A stretch of DNA of 64,000 nt from Hippopus hippopus (lineage: Eukaryota > Mollusca > Bivalvia > Cardiida > Cardiidae): the NCBI GenBank assembly GCA_946811185.2, contig OX328107.1, positions 11,311,565 through 11,375,564 of the forward strand, given 5' to 3'. Position 1 is the first letter of the stretch; each line of letters opens with the position of its first letter. Of this stretch, positions 7,660 to 21,247 are shown in pieces. Position numbers and translations under genes: made by a program. The notes under the pieces are model-generated. The model ran no database searches. It was not told where the DNA came from and was given only the letters and a program-made list of their open reading frames with translations.

Positions 7660-9600
7660 CAAAAGGCAGGTAAACAGAGGAAAAGGTACGCTACGGTTTT
7701 TAAACCAGGTACCTCTGAGCAGAGAAGGATACTTTCCGACACAGACTACACAAGTAAAGCACTAAGGTACATTTAGGATGTCGAACCACTGCGATACTGC
7801 TTCCGGGTCGTGCTAGTCAAAAGTACTTCCCATGTGAAATTTTGCAGTAGCACTTTTGTTGCACTGTTTCATGGAGATAAGAGGGCTTAGTGGTATATGA
7901 TTTAGAGTTGCTTCAAATTTAGGCAGTGAGGGTCCACTTAGATGTGTTTATATTGTATATTGAGTGGACTATTTTGTGTCACTGGAGGAACATAAATTGG
8001 GGCCATGGGGGTGAACAGGTGCTTTTGAGAGAGAAAATTCTAGGGTGCCCGTGTTTGTTGGGATTTATCGAAAAACGCAATCGGTTGACATATTGTTTTT
8101 AATGCATTTTTGAAGGATTAAGGACGTTCTTTAGACAGCAAGGGTCGGAAAAGATTTGTGAAGCTTCAAAGATAGTCAATTTCACTCTATTTCCAATATG
8201 ACAAAAAAAAAAAGAAAACTTGGTGTGACACCTTAAACAGTTTTTTTCGAATTGGCCATGTCAAAATCAGAAATAATTGAGAAAGGTAGGTTTCAATGCA
8301 ATCTTGATAAGAAGAGTAGTTATTACACCCATGAATTGTGTTGGGTTAAGGAAAAGGAAGCATTTCGGTTGTCTTTGAAACAAGAGGTCATGACCTTTCC
8401 TTCTTTGTTCTATAGTTTTGACCCCAAATGCGAAACTCAAAGGTCATGGAGTTAGTGACAGTTTCTAGCCGCAGAAATAAGGGGGTGGGGGTAAAGCCAT
8501 GGAAGACTGCGAAAAAACGCCGTAGTAACATGCCATTTTTTATTTTATCCCAAGATTATACATGTATTGTGAGAGAATGAGAGGCTGTTCGTCACGAGCG
8601 AATTTCCCTTTTGCCGCAGTGTTTTCAGAGATACCTCTGGTGCATCTTGAGAGATAACATCTGATTACTTATGAATAGATTTTCCACACATTTTCAGATT
8701 AGCTAGAGATAAGTAGCAAAAGTTAAGTTAAACCCACTTACAATGATTTAATATCTCGATCAGTTACGGTAACATAAAATGCGCTTATTGGCTAAAGTTA
8801 CATGAGTGTAAATATAACAATAAATTATTGAAACCTGTGAGATCAGTGTGGTAAGGGTTAGAATTAATCATTACGGATACTTTTTTCCTCCACCCACAAT
8901 GCTTTACTCTAATTCAGTGCTTTCCATCTGTGATACCTTGTATTTGATTGTAGTAGGTTTTATATTAGTTATAATTTCCCGCCTACTCTTTAGCATGTTT
9001 TGACAAGTCCAGTGAAACCTACGTGGTCACGCCCTTTAAAACAAGATATAATAAGTAGTCCAATCAAATGACCTGCTACCTATGTCAACTTGACAAAAAA
9101 AATACACCTGTGGTATTTATTAACGACTGTTCGTTAATATATTTTCATACGGGCGCGCGCGCTGGCGTGCAATGGGCACTTTCTTCGAATAGGATCATAA
9201 CGGGCTCTTTCAATTTATACGCATGAATATTTAAAATGCTTCAGCCACGATGTCTCTTGTAGATTTTTTTCTTCTCTTTGAGGCTTTAATATATAACCAC
9301 TTGTTCCATATTTCGTGATGTACACCTAAGAAAACATTTACATTTGAACCACTATTGCAACTATTGTAATACGAAAGCTTAGATGTATGTAAAAGAAATC
9401 CCCTACGAGTAACTGTACATAGAAAAATTTATCGCATGGTCATGCAGTTGTGTAACATTATTTGCATTCTTCACTCATCAAATGTTTTTTTCATATTTAG
9501 TTATCACATTTAGTTTATTTTTATCACATATGCATCAGTGTGTTTATATAAAGAGTGAAATTTCATCTTATATGGTAATTATTCTTCCAATAAAATATGG
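7660..9600. other. No gene found; low-copy intergenic DNA
   Basis: About 1.9 kb with no convincing ORF. The 67-codon frame at 8252-8455 starts at a non-ATG codon and has no recognisable features. AT-rich throughout, with no conserved structure that I could define. Confidence 0.5.
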
Positions 9601-9617
9601 CCTAAACATTTCAACTA

Positions 9618-12600
9618 ATGGATAATTTGAAAATTTGTTCATACAATTGCCGAGGTCTAAATAATGCCAAGAAGCGACAAGATCTGTTTAACCGTTTTAA
9701 AGAAAAAGATAACGATATTTTATATTTACAAGAAACACATTTTACAAACCAAATTGAAAAAAGTGTTTATTCCGAGTGGGATGGAAATTGCTACTTCAGT
9801 CATGGTACTTCAAATTCAAAAGGTGTCGCAATACTATTTAAAAAGCATTTAGATATTAAAGTTCTCAGTTTCAAAAAAGATGGAAATGGAAATTACCTAA
9901 TAATGGAATTGAGCTTTTGTGATATTGATTTTATCCTTACAACTCTATATGCACCTAACAATGATAACCCAAGTTTTTTCGTAAATATTTTCGATAAAAT
10001 TGATTCCTTTACGAACAATGAAAACTTGATTATATGTGGAGATTTTAACCTTGTCATTGATTCAGCTTTAGATTTTGAAAATTATAGAAACACTGACCAC
10101 AACAAAAAAGCAAGGAAAATTGTTCAAAAATACATTGATGATAGAAATCTTGTGGATCCTTTCAGGGAACTACATGGCAACTCACGAAAGTACACTTGGA
10201 AACGTTTTAATCCTTTAAAAAAAGGAAGACTCGACTTTTATCTGCTTTCCAAAGAACTTAAACCATTTTTAAGGAATTGTGATATTGATGTTAGTTATAA
10301 ATCTGACCACTCAATTATTTTAATTGAACTACAATTTACAGAAATCAAACACGGAAAAGGCCTTTGGAAATTCAATAATTCCTTGCTGCATGATATTGAT
10401 TATATTACCTATATTAATAAAAAAATTGAAGAGATATTACTACAATATTCTTTACCTGTTTATGACCATGATTATGTAACAAATATGGATAGATCACAAG
10501 TACAACTAGTTATCAATGATCAGCTTTTTTTAGAGATTCGTGGAAAAACGACCTCTTTTGCTAGTCATAAAAGTAAAGTAAGATCAAATCGTGAGAAACT
10601 ACTTTTGGCCGAAATTTTGCAATTAGAACAATCTTTAGATGAAAACAACAAGGAAAAATTAAACTTCAGGATGAATTAGAAAAATTAAGAAACGAAAAGC
10701 TTAAAGGGTATTTTGTAAGATCATGCTCAAAATGGATAGATGAAGGTGAAAAAGTGACCAAGTATTTTTGCAATCTTGAAAAACAACACAATTCAGCAAA
10801 GTCAGTAAGTTTTATAGAAAAACAAAACGGCGAAATAACCAGTAATGAAGAGGAAAACTTATTTTATGAAAACCTATATAAAGAACAAGATAACCAAGAT
10901 GATTTTAGTATAACTGATTTTTTACTTAATTGTATAGTAAATAAGTTAGATTATGTCGAGTCAAAAAGTCTAGAAGGTCTTTTAAATTATCAAGAGGTAT
11001 CCTTGACTTTAAAACAAATGTCAAATGACAAAAGCCCAGGTCCTGATGGCTTCTCAGCAAACTTCTTTAAGGTCTTTTGGCCTAAGATTGGACATTTTGT
11101 CGTTAGATCCCTAAATTACGCCCTATTGAACGACTCTTTTTCTAGGTCTATAAAATCGGGAATCATAACATGCATCCCAAAAGATAATAAACCGAAAAAG
11201 TTCTTAAAAAATTGGAGACCGATAACCTTATTGAATGTTTTATATAAAATAGCGTCTGGAACAATAGCAAATCGACTAAAACCGTATTCGACAAATTAAT
11301 TTCAGGTGACCAAACAGGTTTCCTTAAGGATCGCTTTATAGGAGAAAATACCCGTTTAATCTATGACATAATGAAATACTGTGAAGACAATAACATACCT
11401 GGCCTATTAATGTTACTAGATTTTGAAAAAGCCTTTGACTCGTTATCGTTTGACTTTATCTTAAAAACATTTGACTTTTTTGGATTTGGTCCTATACTCA
11501 AAAAATGGATAAAAATATTTTTGTATAATACACAAGTAAGTGTGGAGTTAAATGGTTTTCTATCAGATGTCTTTACGGTAAAGAGGGGCTGCCGTCAGGG
11601 AGACCCTATTTCTTCATGTATCTTCATCCTATGCTCTGAAATCATTAAAATTAGACAAAGCAAAAATATTAAAGGTATAAGGGTGAAAGAAACTGAATAT
11701 CTCATAAGCCAATTCGCTGATGACACTACATTATTACTAGACGGCTCGGAAAAATCATTAAATAGCGTTTTAGAAGTACTTGACATGTTCTATGCTATCT
11801 CTGGATTAAAGTGCAATTTTGATAAAACAAAGTTGATTTGGATAGGGTCACGTAAATATAGTGCATATTCGATAAAAACTAAATGGAAATTAAATTGGGG
11901 TGAAACTCAGTTTGTGCTACTTGGATTAACTTTTGATATTAATCTTCATAAGATGATACATTTAAATTATGAACCAAAACTTAAAAATATTTCAAAATGT
12001 ATAGCGTACTGGAAAAGAAGAAAACTTACACCTATTGGTAGAATAACTGTTGTAAAATCACTTCTTGTTCCACTTTTAACGCATTTATTTATAAGTCTCC
12101 CTTCTCCGAAAACAGATTTCATAAAACGTTTAAACGATTTACTATACAACTTTTTATGGGATGGAAGGGCAAAAATAAAAAATTATGTTTTTATTAAAAA
12201 CTATGAAGAAGGTGGTATGAAAGTGATAGATATCAAAAGCTTTAACGCTAGCATGAAATTAAAATGGCTTAAAAACCTGATAAATTGTAAACCTAATAAA
12301 TGCTATCAGCTAGTATATGACATGATGGACGTACGAAAAATAACAAACTTAGGAAAAGCTTATTCCGAACTCATCTCTAAAGTAATAAAAAACTATTTCT
12401 GGAGAGACGTACTTAAATCATACATAGAATATATGACAAAAATTAAAATTGACTCTTGGGACTTGATATTAAATATGCCTTTGTTCTACAACGAAAATTT
12501 TACAATAGACTCAAAAGTCATCTTTGTTAAAGATTTGTTCGATAGAGGATTTAGAAATGTCCGAGATTTAATGGATAACAATGGGAAATTCATTTACTTA

Positions 12601-13343
12601 AAGTCTATAGAGACGATTTTAGGTAAAAAAATTAACACTATCCAAAATTTCTCAAGAAAGGCTGATACTAATAACGATGAAAATTTGATTTTAAACTATG
12701 CCAGTCCCTGTATTAATAGCTATTTAAATGAAATGTTGATAAATAAAAAACCTAACAAAACAATTTATAAAGCACTTATTGATAAAATGAAATTCCTACT
12801 AGTCAAAAGAAATGGGAATCTTTGTTCCCTACTCAAAACTTTGATTGGAAAGACATTTACAATACTATTTTTAGAAATACAAACGATTCGTATACCCAAT
12901 GGATGCAAATAAAAATAGTTCATAGATTTTTCCCCACTAACTCCCTATTAAACAAAATGAACGTTGCCCCAAGTAACCTATGCTGTTTTTGCAATACTAG
13001 TGAAGAAAGTCTGCTCCATGTATTTTACGAATGTGAAAAGGTGAAAACCCTTTTTCAGTATTTAGAATAAAAAATAAGAGAAGTAGACCCATCAAAACAC
13101 AGACTTATAAATAGTGTCAACGTTCTAATTGGTACATTCAATAATGATGGCAAATTATACACACTCTTTCTGTATGTCAAAAGATATGTCGCTTCTTGTA
13201 AATCTAAATCTAAAATCCCGACAGTTTATGGCCTTCAAAATAATTTATATTTGGCTTGGACCATTTGCAAAGAAACAAAATCCTCTGATTCTGATTTAGA
13301 AAGATGGTCAATTGTAAGACATATTATTCAAAACCACTCTTGA
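9618..13343 (+). pseudogene. L1/Tx1-like LINE ORF2 (endonuclease-reverse transcriptase), frameshifted
   Basis: Starts at ATG 9618 with an apurinic endonuclease domain (ICSYNCRGLNN, LQETHF, ICGDFNLV, YKSDHS; residues about 5-235). Reverse transcriptase follows: SPGPDGFSANFFKVFW (about 11,030), NWRPITLLN (11,212), LLDFEKAFDS (11,416), GCRQGDPIS (11,588) and the FADD catalytic box (about 11,713). A C-terminal Cys/His knuckle (CCFCNTSEESLLHVFYEC) lies near 12,985-13,038. The frame is broken near 10,660, 11,290 and 12,820, and an in-frame TAA at 13,068-13,070 interrupts the tail that ends at 13,343. Without a restored frame it cannot make active ORF2p. No ORF1 lies upstream, so the copy is 5'-truncated or lost ORF1. 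Confidence 0.9.
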
Positions 13344-14156
13344 TATAGAATGCATTGATATATATTCCATTTTTGCTATTATTTAGTAAGTCATTCCTGT
13401 TTTCCTCCTTCTTTTATTTTTTCACATTTTTTCCTCCATAGCTTTGAAAAACTTTATTAGTCTCTGCTAATTATTCATTGATCCAGATTCGGTGAACTAA
13501 ACAGGCCATTGTTTGACACTTTCCCCTTCTACTCTATTTAACACAATGGAAAAAAAAGAGTATAATAATAATAAGAAAAAAAGAAAAACATTGTGGAAAG
13601 GGGTGAAATTGCTCATAAAGATTAATTTCACACTTTTCCGTGCTGTTTTTTTTTTTTTTTTCTTCCCATAAAATCAACAATTTACAATCATATTTTAGCT
13701 AGTTCGGAATTGTCGTCTGCAGGTTCCTTCAGTTTCAGACTGTCTCAAAATAGTATGTCAAAGGCAATTGTCAAATCACTCACAACCTAGGGCTGCACAT
13801 AAGATTGAACCACATAACCTTATCTGGATCTCTGAATAGTTCATGTATTTGATTAACTCTTATCCTGCAACTTGTCATCATAGCGAACAGTGAAATCCAA
13901 AATTAGTCTACACATCAGTACACTCGAATCTTGATCAGCACTGTTCGCAGTCACAAATTTCGATATAGTACACTTTTATTCGCATTAAAAAAAAAAAAAC
14001 TTCAAATAGAGAAAATAGACTGTTTTAGACTTTTAGTCAGCAAGATAAGATGAAACAAGATGATTGATGAAAATAACGATTATTGTAAAGGATAGAGGGA
14101 GGGTGGCCACGACCTCCCCTATCCAAAATACGTGCCTAATAAAGTTTAAAAAAAAA
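13344..14156 (+). other. Probable LINE 3' region and flank
   Basis: Non-coding, with A-rich runs near 13,548-13,590 and 13,988-14,000 and AATAAAGTTT followed by an A10 tract at about 14,132-14,157. The true LINE 3' end may be any of these. A weak family A repeat (about 13,885-13,950) makes an earlier end more likely. Confidence 0.35.
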
Positions 14157-14797
14157 AGATCATTGTGTAAAGCGAAAAAAAAAGATTATACATGTATGTT
14201 GTTTTGATTGTTAATTTAGTTTGGATTTTTCGGCCTAGCTTCCTGGGTTAGCATTTTGTCATATTTTGGAATAGGTATAAGTCTGAAATGGCATATTTTG
14301 TCTTTTTTTTTCCCGACCACGTCACTCGCGTGCATAGGTCAGTAATTTCAAAAGTTGAACACGATTTATAGATAAAGTCTAACGAATGATTATGCTGTTG
14401 CATTTAATTGCTCTTTATCAGTTCAGGCTGATTCTATAGACACTTGTTTGAAGTTCTAAGCTCTGTTTGGTGTGTTGTCGGCAGACACAAGCTCAGCCGA
14501 AGACATGTTCTTCCACCAAACGGCTTCCATCAGCGGAGGAAAATCTTTACCTACCAAAGAGCAAGGCACTGCACAAACACATGTATACTGATACTTACCA
14601 AGGTTCAACAGCCGGTGATAAAATGACGTCTTTTGACGACTCTCAGGGCCTGGACAACGTTTTAGCGTACTTAAAACACAAGTTACTTCAAACAATTCGT
14701 TTTAACCTATATCATTATGAATAACTGAAATAAAACATTCAAGACGACTGTGAAAACCTAGACCTATGTTTTTTTTTTTGAAAATATCTCCTGATTG

Positions 14798-14900
14798 GAC
14801 AGTATAGATCCAAGATCAGACTGCACGTTCTGTGCAGTCTGATCTTGATTTACACTGTCCGCAAAGGTCGGTGAGTCGCGTTAAGCAGCCTTGGGGTTAA
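14798..14900 (+). repeat. Palindromic MITE-like element, family A
   Basis: Full copy: GGACAGTATAGATCCAAG, hairpin core, then GGTCGGTGAGTCGCGTTAAG and CCTTGGGGTTA. Confidence 0.75.
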
Positions 14901-15106
14901 AAAAGAACTCATTTCCGTTTCAAGTTTACGGGAAAGATTACCAAGCATCAGTTAACCTTTCACATGAATTATAATCACTTTGCGCCAAACTGACCCATTT
15001 ATAGTGCCGGACAACCCAAGCAGACATTTTCAGTTAAGGAATAAGACACAAACAAGTGTATTTTCAAGCTCTTTTTTCCAGAATGTCCACATTGTCCAAA
15101 CAAAGC

Positions 15107-15175
15107 GGACAGTGTAGATCAAAGATCTGTCGACACGTTCTGTGCAGTCTGATCTTGATGTACACTGGCCACAAA
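15107..15175 (+). repeat. Palindromic MITE-like element, family A (partial)
   Basis: GCGGACAGTGTAGATCAAAG through TGATCTTGATGTACACTGG; the tail has diverged. It lies 200 bp from the copy at 14,798. Confidence 0.65.
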
Positions 15176-15359
15176 GACAGCTTAAGTTTTGAAAAGCGCT
15201 TTCGGGGTAATAAAGAGGCCCTTTCAGAGATGATATTACCCACATAATTATTCGTATTGGAATATGTCCCTGAACAGCAGTCTTGATTAATGGATCTGTA
15301 AGTCTTGCACGTAAGTGGTTTCTGATCCATAAAACTGACAGCTGAATTCGTATTCACCA

Positions 15360-15515
15360 ACCATTCTTAGGTATGTTCTTGGTCTTACTCTCCAAGATTT
15401 TCTAAATTTGAATTTAACTCAAATTCTGATTGGCTAAACCAAATGGTTTAGCCAGTCAGAACTTGTGTTACTTTCAAATTTAGGATTTTTAGATAAAAAT
15501 AAAGATACATCCTTA
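15360..15515 (+). repeat. Palindromic MITE, family D
   Basis: Centre GATTGGCTAAACCA / TGGTTTAGCCAGTC at about 15,429-15,460, outer arm ACCATTCTTAGGTATGTTCT. It is followed by a GA run and an A-rich tract (15,523-15,548). Confidence 0.7.
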
Positions 15516-15549
15516 CAGCCAGAGAGAGAGAAAAAAAAAAAAAAAAAAC

Positions 15550-18500
15550 GCTGTTTAAACTTGAAAGTGTTAAGAATAAATTGTCATAGCTTTTCACCTA
15601 CTTTTTGGTATTGAAAACAAATGAATAAATAGAAATTTGTGCTTGATAAAAAATGTGGACATGTTTAAGAGCCCTTGCCTATTTGCTGGCAATTTTACGC
15701 CGTCTATTTTTTCCAAAGATATTTCTAGTTCGAAATGCTCTCTCAATTTCGCCTTATTTTCTTTTGACTGTCTGCAATTACGACTGGCTACATAGGGATA
15801 AGTTAGAAACTGGTAGCTTTGTACTATTAGCTTTCTTGCTTTGCCCCAAAAGACCTGCAGGGCCATCAAAAGAAAAAGGTGTTAACTCTAACGTCAATCA
15901 TGTTGCGTTGCAAGGTCCTCTTGAAAAGCTAGCCATAATATCTAAAAAAACAGAATCATTCCTCGTATCGCTCGAGATCAACTAAAACCCAAAAGTCGTC
16001 AAAACTGCTTTGTTTTACTAAACTGCATTTTAAAATACTTTGCAATGTGTCACTGATACAACTTCTTGCAAGGAACCAGACGGAAAAGAAATCAGTTCAG
16101 TAAGTTTCATCCTATTGACCTAAAATTAACCTTTATGCCTGTAAGATAATCATTCAATGATGGTGGTGGCTAGAGTGAATATCTTTTGGTACGAATTTCC
16201 CTTGGAATTAGTTTTTTTCCGGGCATACACTGTTCAATTTTCCTGGTACAAGTTATCCCAGGCACGTATTGTTCTGATTATCAATTGTATTAGGTACAAA
16301 TAGTGCAGAGTACTAATTTGCCTTATACGAATTCTACGGACCCCATGCGAATTGTTCTCTACCAATTGCTGAAATAGTGCCACTCTCTATTACTCTTTTG
16401 CAACGACGATTAGGTATACTTTTTAGAGAACTGAACTGCAACAATCCTGCTTAGTCAGGATAAAAGCTGCATCGGGTCAAACAGAGAAATTCTCACACCA
16501 TGTTCAATGTACAAAAAGTTGATAGTGTGACACCATCTGTAGTTTGGTAACTCGAGTGTGACACCATTAAGTTGATAAGTCGCACGGGATAGGTTTGAAA
16601 ACGAAACTAGACTACTGTCATCCTGGTAGTGGTAATCATTCAATAATACGAACCTTTACGTGATCACTTTAACCGTAAATGTTATTTCATAGATCTATAT
16701 GTTTGAAATAATATTTGATTCTGTTGACAGGCCTTTATCGGTACGATACATCCGCTATGAATTCAACCGCTTGCCACTTTATGTATTTGAGCCGTTCTCT
16801 GCGAAAAGTATCAACTCAGGTAAGCCTGTGTAAGTCCGCAGGCTGACATGAGTCGAAATGCTTGCTTTTGGTAAATCTAATGCATGTTATTGAAGTACCA
16901 TTAAAACCACCTCATGATTCAGTAAGTTGTTAGAAAAAAATGGATTTTATAGATCCATAATTATGTGATGACTGGCTTGGTATGATGCATTACGGAGATG
17001 CATTTAACTTACTTCTGGTAGAGCATGACTCATTTGTATAGAGATCTAAACATGTACGAGTATTCTTCTCGATCACTTTCATTCTAAACTCAAAATTAAT
17101 CACCTCAACATGGAGGGACATGGTGTAATATTTATGAAAAGTCTAAGTATTGACCTGCCAAATCAGAATTGTGTTTTAGTTTGCAAACATTTAGATTGAA
17201 CATAATCAAGTCCCACGTATCGAACGTCGGTCCTTCGGTGTCCTGTAGGTTCAGTATAAACACGTCCAAGCAGTCTTGTCTTGTTCTGCTGATCTATACT
17301 GGTTACTTTTCTTTTAGGATTTCATTTGGACAGAAAAATTTAGATGGGTCCTCGGGTACGATTGTTTTCGTTCTTTCCTTTAACTTCAGCACGTTATTGA
17401 AGATTTAGGCTATTTATATATACTCTGACCTGTTTTTCATTCTTTGTGTAAATTGTGATGACTGGTAGTTGTTTCACTATACATTTGTAGTTCTAACGTA
17501 GCTTTGGGGATTAAATACACAAGTCTGGGTGATATGAGACTCCTTTCCTTTGTGTGTTTTCATGCGCGAAACCCTCACACTTCAATTGTGTATTACATTT
17601 CATATCAATCATTCCTTGAATCACGTGTCACACAAAATGTATATCTTGCAACGCCTTGACAGCTTCTCAAAAGATGGCGGTAAAACGGCCAAGGTGCTTT
17701 TTATAATTAATCGACCCCTCTCTTCCAGTGTTGTTTATCATTTAAGACATTTATTTACCTCCCATTAAAATGTCTCTCATTTGTGTAGGATACTCAGTTT
17801 TCTTTTCATCCTAGAACTCTGGTGATTTTGCGTAGCCTTTGTTTGAAAATTAAACAATTTACTTGCATTTGAAAAATGGAATGTTTTATTCTGGAGCTTC
17901 ATAACTTTGTACATACTGATCCGCAGATCTGAGTATGCTTCGTAATTTACTAAGCGAGAAATACACATTTGTCAGCTGGTATGTAATATTCTGAAGCTCC
18001 CATTCTATATACTTAAATATCAAAATATAGCTCGTAATTCACCAAGCATGCACAAGTCAAACAAATTCTAAACATTTTCTTCCTGAATGACGCTACAGTA
18101 CTAACTGCACATACCATGGTTAAAAGCGCTCTCTGTGCGAATGTAGTGTGTATAGTAAAAATCGAACTAGGCTCTCAGAGGATAGGTTTAAAAACGAAAG
18201 TAGTTTACATCTTCCTGCTTTTAATTTTATTGATATCGATAAAAACCTTTGATTTGGATTATGTAGAGAATTGAAAACCTATTCAGATACAATAAATAGT
18301 CTGCTTAACAAATACACCGGTAAGTTTAGCAGAAAAATGTGAGTATTAAAGGTATTGAAAGTTGTCAAACTGTTACTAGCCGACCATAGATACGGGATAC
18401 TCATGTAACAAATATGAGGATAAAAGAATGAGAAATAGAGTAGATTACTTTTACTTTTCACTAGAATTGAACAAACATATCGCTTTTGTCGGTTATCTGC

Positions 18501-19250
18501 TTCACCTTTTTTTTGTTTTAAAGGAACACCCCTAGGTATTTTTTGAGCAGTCCTGATTAATTAGCGGGCCCATAATAGGGGCCTATGTCGTAGGATTAAT
18601 CCTTCACCAGTCCACAGTTTTTAGATTTATCAAAATTCAAAGCTTTTTAGGACGACAAATTATGAGTGGGGCAAATGAAGAAATGTGCCCAGGAAAGGCT
18701 GGAAAACGTTATTGGAAAAACGAGAAAATGGTGGTCCTCTCCCACGATGTTTTCAGAAGCTTTCTTCCTCATTGCCGCTTAAATATGGGACTATTTGGTG
18801 AAGGTTTAATCATATATAATTTGTTTGTGTGTAATTTTTTGTTTAGAGTCAGTTAACAGGTTAAGACATTTTAAAATCAGTAAATCATATTTTTGCGTGA
18901 ACTTGCTATAAATTTGTAATTCAAAATATTTTGAAACAGCAAATTGCTATTGACCTAGATTTATATACCTTAACGCAAATATAATACTTGTCAATTGTCT
19001 GTGTAATAAACAGGTGTCCATTGCAATATACGTGTAGTTATACGGCTTTTGACACTGTGAAATCCTCAGGGAATGAATGAAACATTATGGAAAAACAACA
19101 CTATTGTTCGACGTTTCGGTTATTGCCTTTTTCCTCTGGAACCTTTTTTAAAGCTTGAATTATTTGTAGCCATATTGGTTTAATATGGAAACATTATAGA
19201 AAACATAGATCTATTGTTTTAATTTAGAAAACAATATGACTGCAGTAATT
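15550..19250. other. No gene found; diverged repeats
   Basis: Short ORFs only. The longest (15,653-15,985, 110 codons) has no recognisable domain and begins in a hydrophobic low-information stretch. A family C repeat copy lies at 16,815-17,040. A GATAGGTTTGAAAACGAAA motif near 16,588 recurs diverged near 18,181. Nothing else stands out. Confidence 0.5.
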
Positions 19251-19327
19251 CACGCTAAAAGATGTTGTAAAGGAAAATGTGCTTCGAACGCGTGAAAAAA
19301 GCAATAGCCAAGATATCGAACAATATG

Positions 19328-19590
19328 GCCTGCAACACGCGAAAAGAGGCATTCGGACATTTGCGTAAAGTGTCGTCTCGGATCAGCGTGTGCACTCCGC
19401 GCATGCTATTCCGACACGACACTTTCCGTTTTTATGTAATTTTCTGTTTTGCGCAAGTCTACTGAGGGACAAAATCTAATGTAGTCGTAAAGTGCCGTCT
19501 CGGATTAGCCTGCGCAGATTTCGCAGGCTGATCCGAGACGACACTTTACGCAAATGTCGGAATGCCCCTTTTCGCGTGTTGCAGGCTATA
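19328..19590 (+). repeat. MITE with long inverted repeats, family E
   Basis: The ends are inverted copies: GCCTGCAACACGCGAAAAG at 19,329 and its reverse complement ending at about 19,588. Internal arms are GCGTAAAGTGTCGTCTCGG. The right half has its own hairpin, GCCTGCGCAGATTTCGCAGGC. Hairpin-rich elements with this core are abundant in bivalve genomes, from general recollection. Confidence 0.75.
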
Positions 19591-19871
19591 TAGAGTGTTG
19601 TTTCCACATAGTAAACGGTTATTGTGTCACTTGCACACAGAAAACAGACAAAAAAACAACACATTGGACATACTTCAAAAGACCAGGGATCGTGATCCCT
19701 GAGTAGACATTAGACGTTTATTTCCAGTGTAGTTTTGTATACTCATATTCTTTATTTCAGATCTAAACACTCACAGTACATTTTGGTACTCTAATCTTTA
19801 ACAAAGATCGATAGATCTAGTTTGAGAACTACGTTAGACAAGACATACTACATTCATTTTACATATGCTTA

Positions 19872-20221
19872 AGGATAGGGCACCCTAACGCTTCTAGTTC
19901 AACATGGAATAAAATTTCTTGTAAGTTACTGATATAATACTTATGCACATTTTTAACCGACCAGAAATTCCTTTGATGGCTGTCTCGAAATTATTTGTTG
20001 ATAGTTTTGTTAGGTTTCTGAAAAGGGAGGTAATTATTATCTCCCTTTGTAATGAGAATATAGTGGTTTTAGATTTATAAATGATAATTCTAAGAAGGAA
20101 AAAAAAAAGGAAAAAGTGGCTCGGTTAAAGTAGTACAATAATACTCATTTTTAATCATAGCAAATTTTGTAGGATAATATTATAATGGAAATAGTTGTTT
20201 TCCATTAGGGTGCCCTATCCT
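19872..20221 (+). mobile_element. 350-bp MITE, family B (solo copy)
   Basis: Bounded by a 17-bp perfect TIR, AGGATAGGGCACCCTAA at 19,872-19,888 and its reverse complement at 20,205-20,221. The interior from about 19,952 matches the arms of the 5712-6788 structure. No coding capacity; target duplication not evident. Confidence 0.75.
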
Positions 20222-20337
20222 CAACAGATTTTTTTTTTTAGGGAGGAAATGTGTTAATCCTTAACTTGCTAAAGAAGTGAAATGAAATTTCATGCAGATA
20301 GTATAAAACCAAACGTTGCCATTTCAAATATCTCCTT

Positions 20338-20440
20338 ATCGGACAGTGCTGATCCAAAATCAGACCACACGTTCTGCGCAGTCTGATTTTGATCTACACT
20401 GCCCACAAAAGGTCTTCTAGTCGCGCTCAACAGCATATGG
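20338..20440 (+). repeat. Palindromic MITE-like element, family A
   Basis: CGGACAGTGCTGATCCAAAA through GATCTACACTGCCCACAAAA and TAGTCGCGCTCAACAG. Confidence 0.7.
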
Positions 20441-20599
20441 CTTCACAGACAACAATAATAAAAAGAAACTGGAGCTTTTATGTGGCTACGAGGCGCTTCT
20501 TAATTCATTTGCGAAAAATATATATTTTGAAAGGTGTATGGTCGCTTTTTTCGATGTGGAAGTCATTAACGAGTAGAAATTGCTCAAAGCTCTATCTAA

Positions 20600-21240
20600 A
20601 AACGATATAGTTCTGATTAGCTAATCGGCAATCGCTAACATTACTAAAATATTTAAAGTATAATGTGATACGTTCTATTATTAGTCCGAAACCTTTATCA
20701 GTCTATTGTAGCTATTGTCAAAATGCACTATCCGTGGTGTAATTTAAGACTGCGATTTGCAAAATTTTATGTGTAATCTATAGCAAACAATCTTAATCTA
20801 CCGAACAAAGGAACAAGAACTTCATACACACAGTGTATACTCTTTACCGGACAATAAAATAATACACTTGTTATATGTAGCTTAAATGATGATGTATTTG
20901 TCTATGAAAGCATAGAAAACAACTTGGGAAAAGGGGAAAATGCTGGTTACCAGCGTTTTCTACTTTTCCCAAAATGTTTTAAAAAGACGGGGCCCTTAAA
21001 ACACGTGTTTGTGCAGTGAAGGGTTAACGTGCCGTGTTTTTCTCGGCCCTGACGAAAAAACATCGCAGGATAAAGAAGAAGTTAACTCTTTTGTAACCAG
21101 CGTTTTCTACACGGACCTTTCAAAGACCAATACTATTATTTGACTCATAAATTATTTACTTTGTCGCCTTCAAATGCATTCAGTTTGGATGAGTCAAATT
21201 TTGTCAAGTGGCAAAGATACTAGCTTACAATGTGCATTCA
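20600..21240. other. No feature recognised
   Basis: About 640 bp with no ORF, repeat or structured element that I could support, apart from a short repeated CCAGCGTTTTCTAC phrase at about 20,949 and 21,098. Confidence 0.5.
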
Positions 21241-21247
21241 CCCGAGT

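Noticed and set aside
8252..8455. 67-codon ORF
   Set aside because: No ATG at the listed start, no features, in repeat-like intergenic DNA.
15594..15985. Overlapping ORFs on both strands (91 and 110 codons)
   Set aside because: No recognisable domain; start regions low in information; likely chance.
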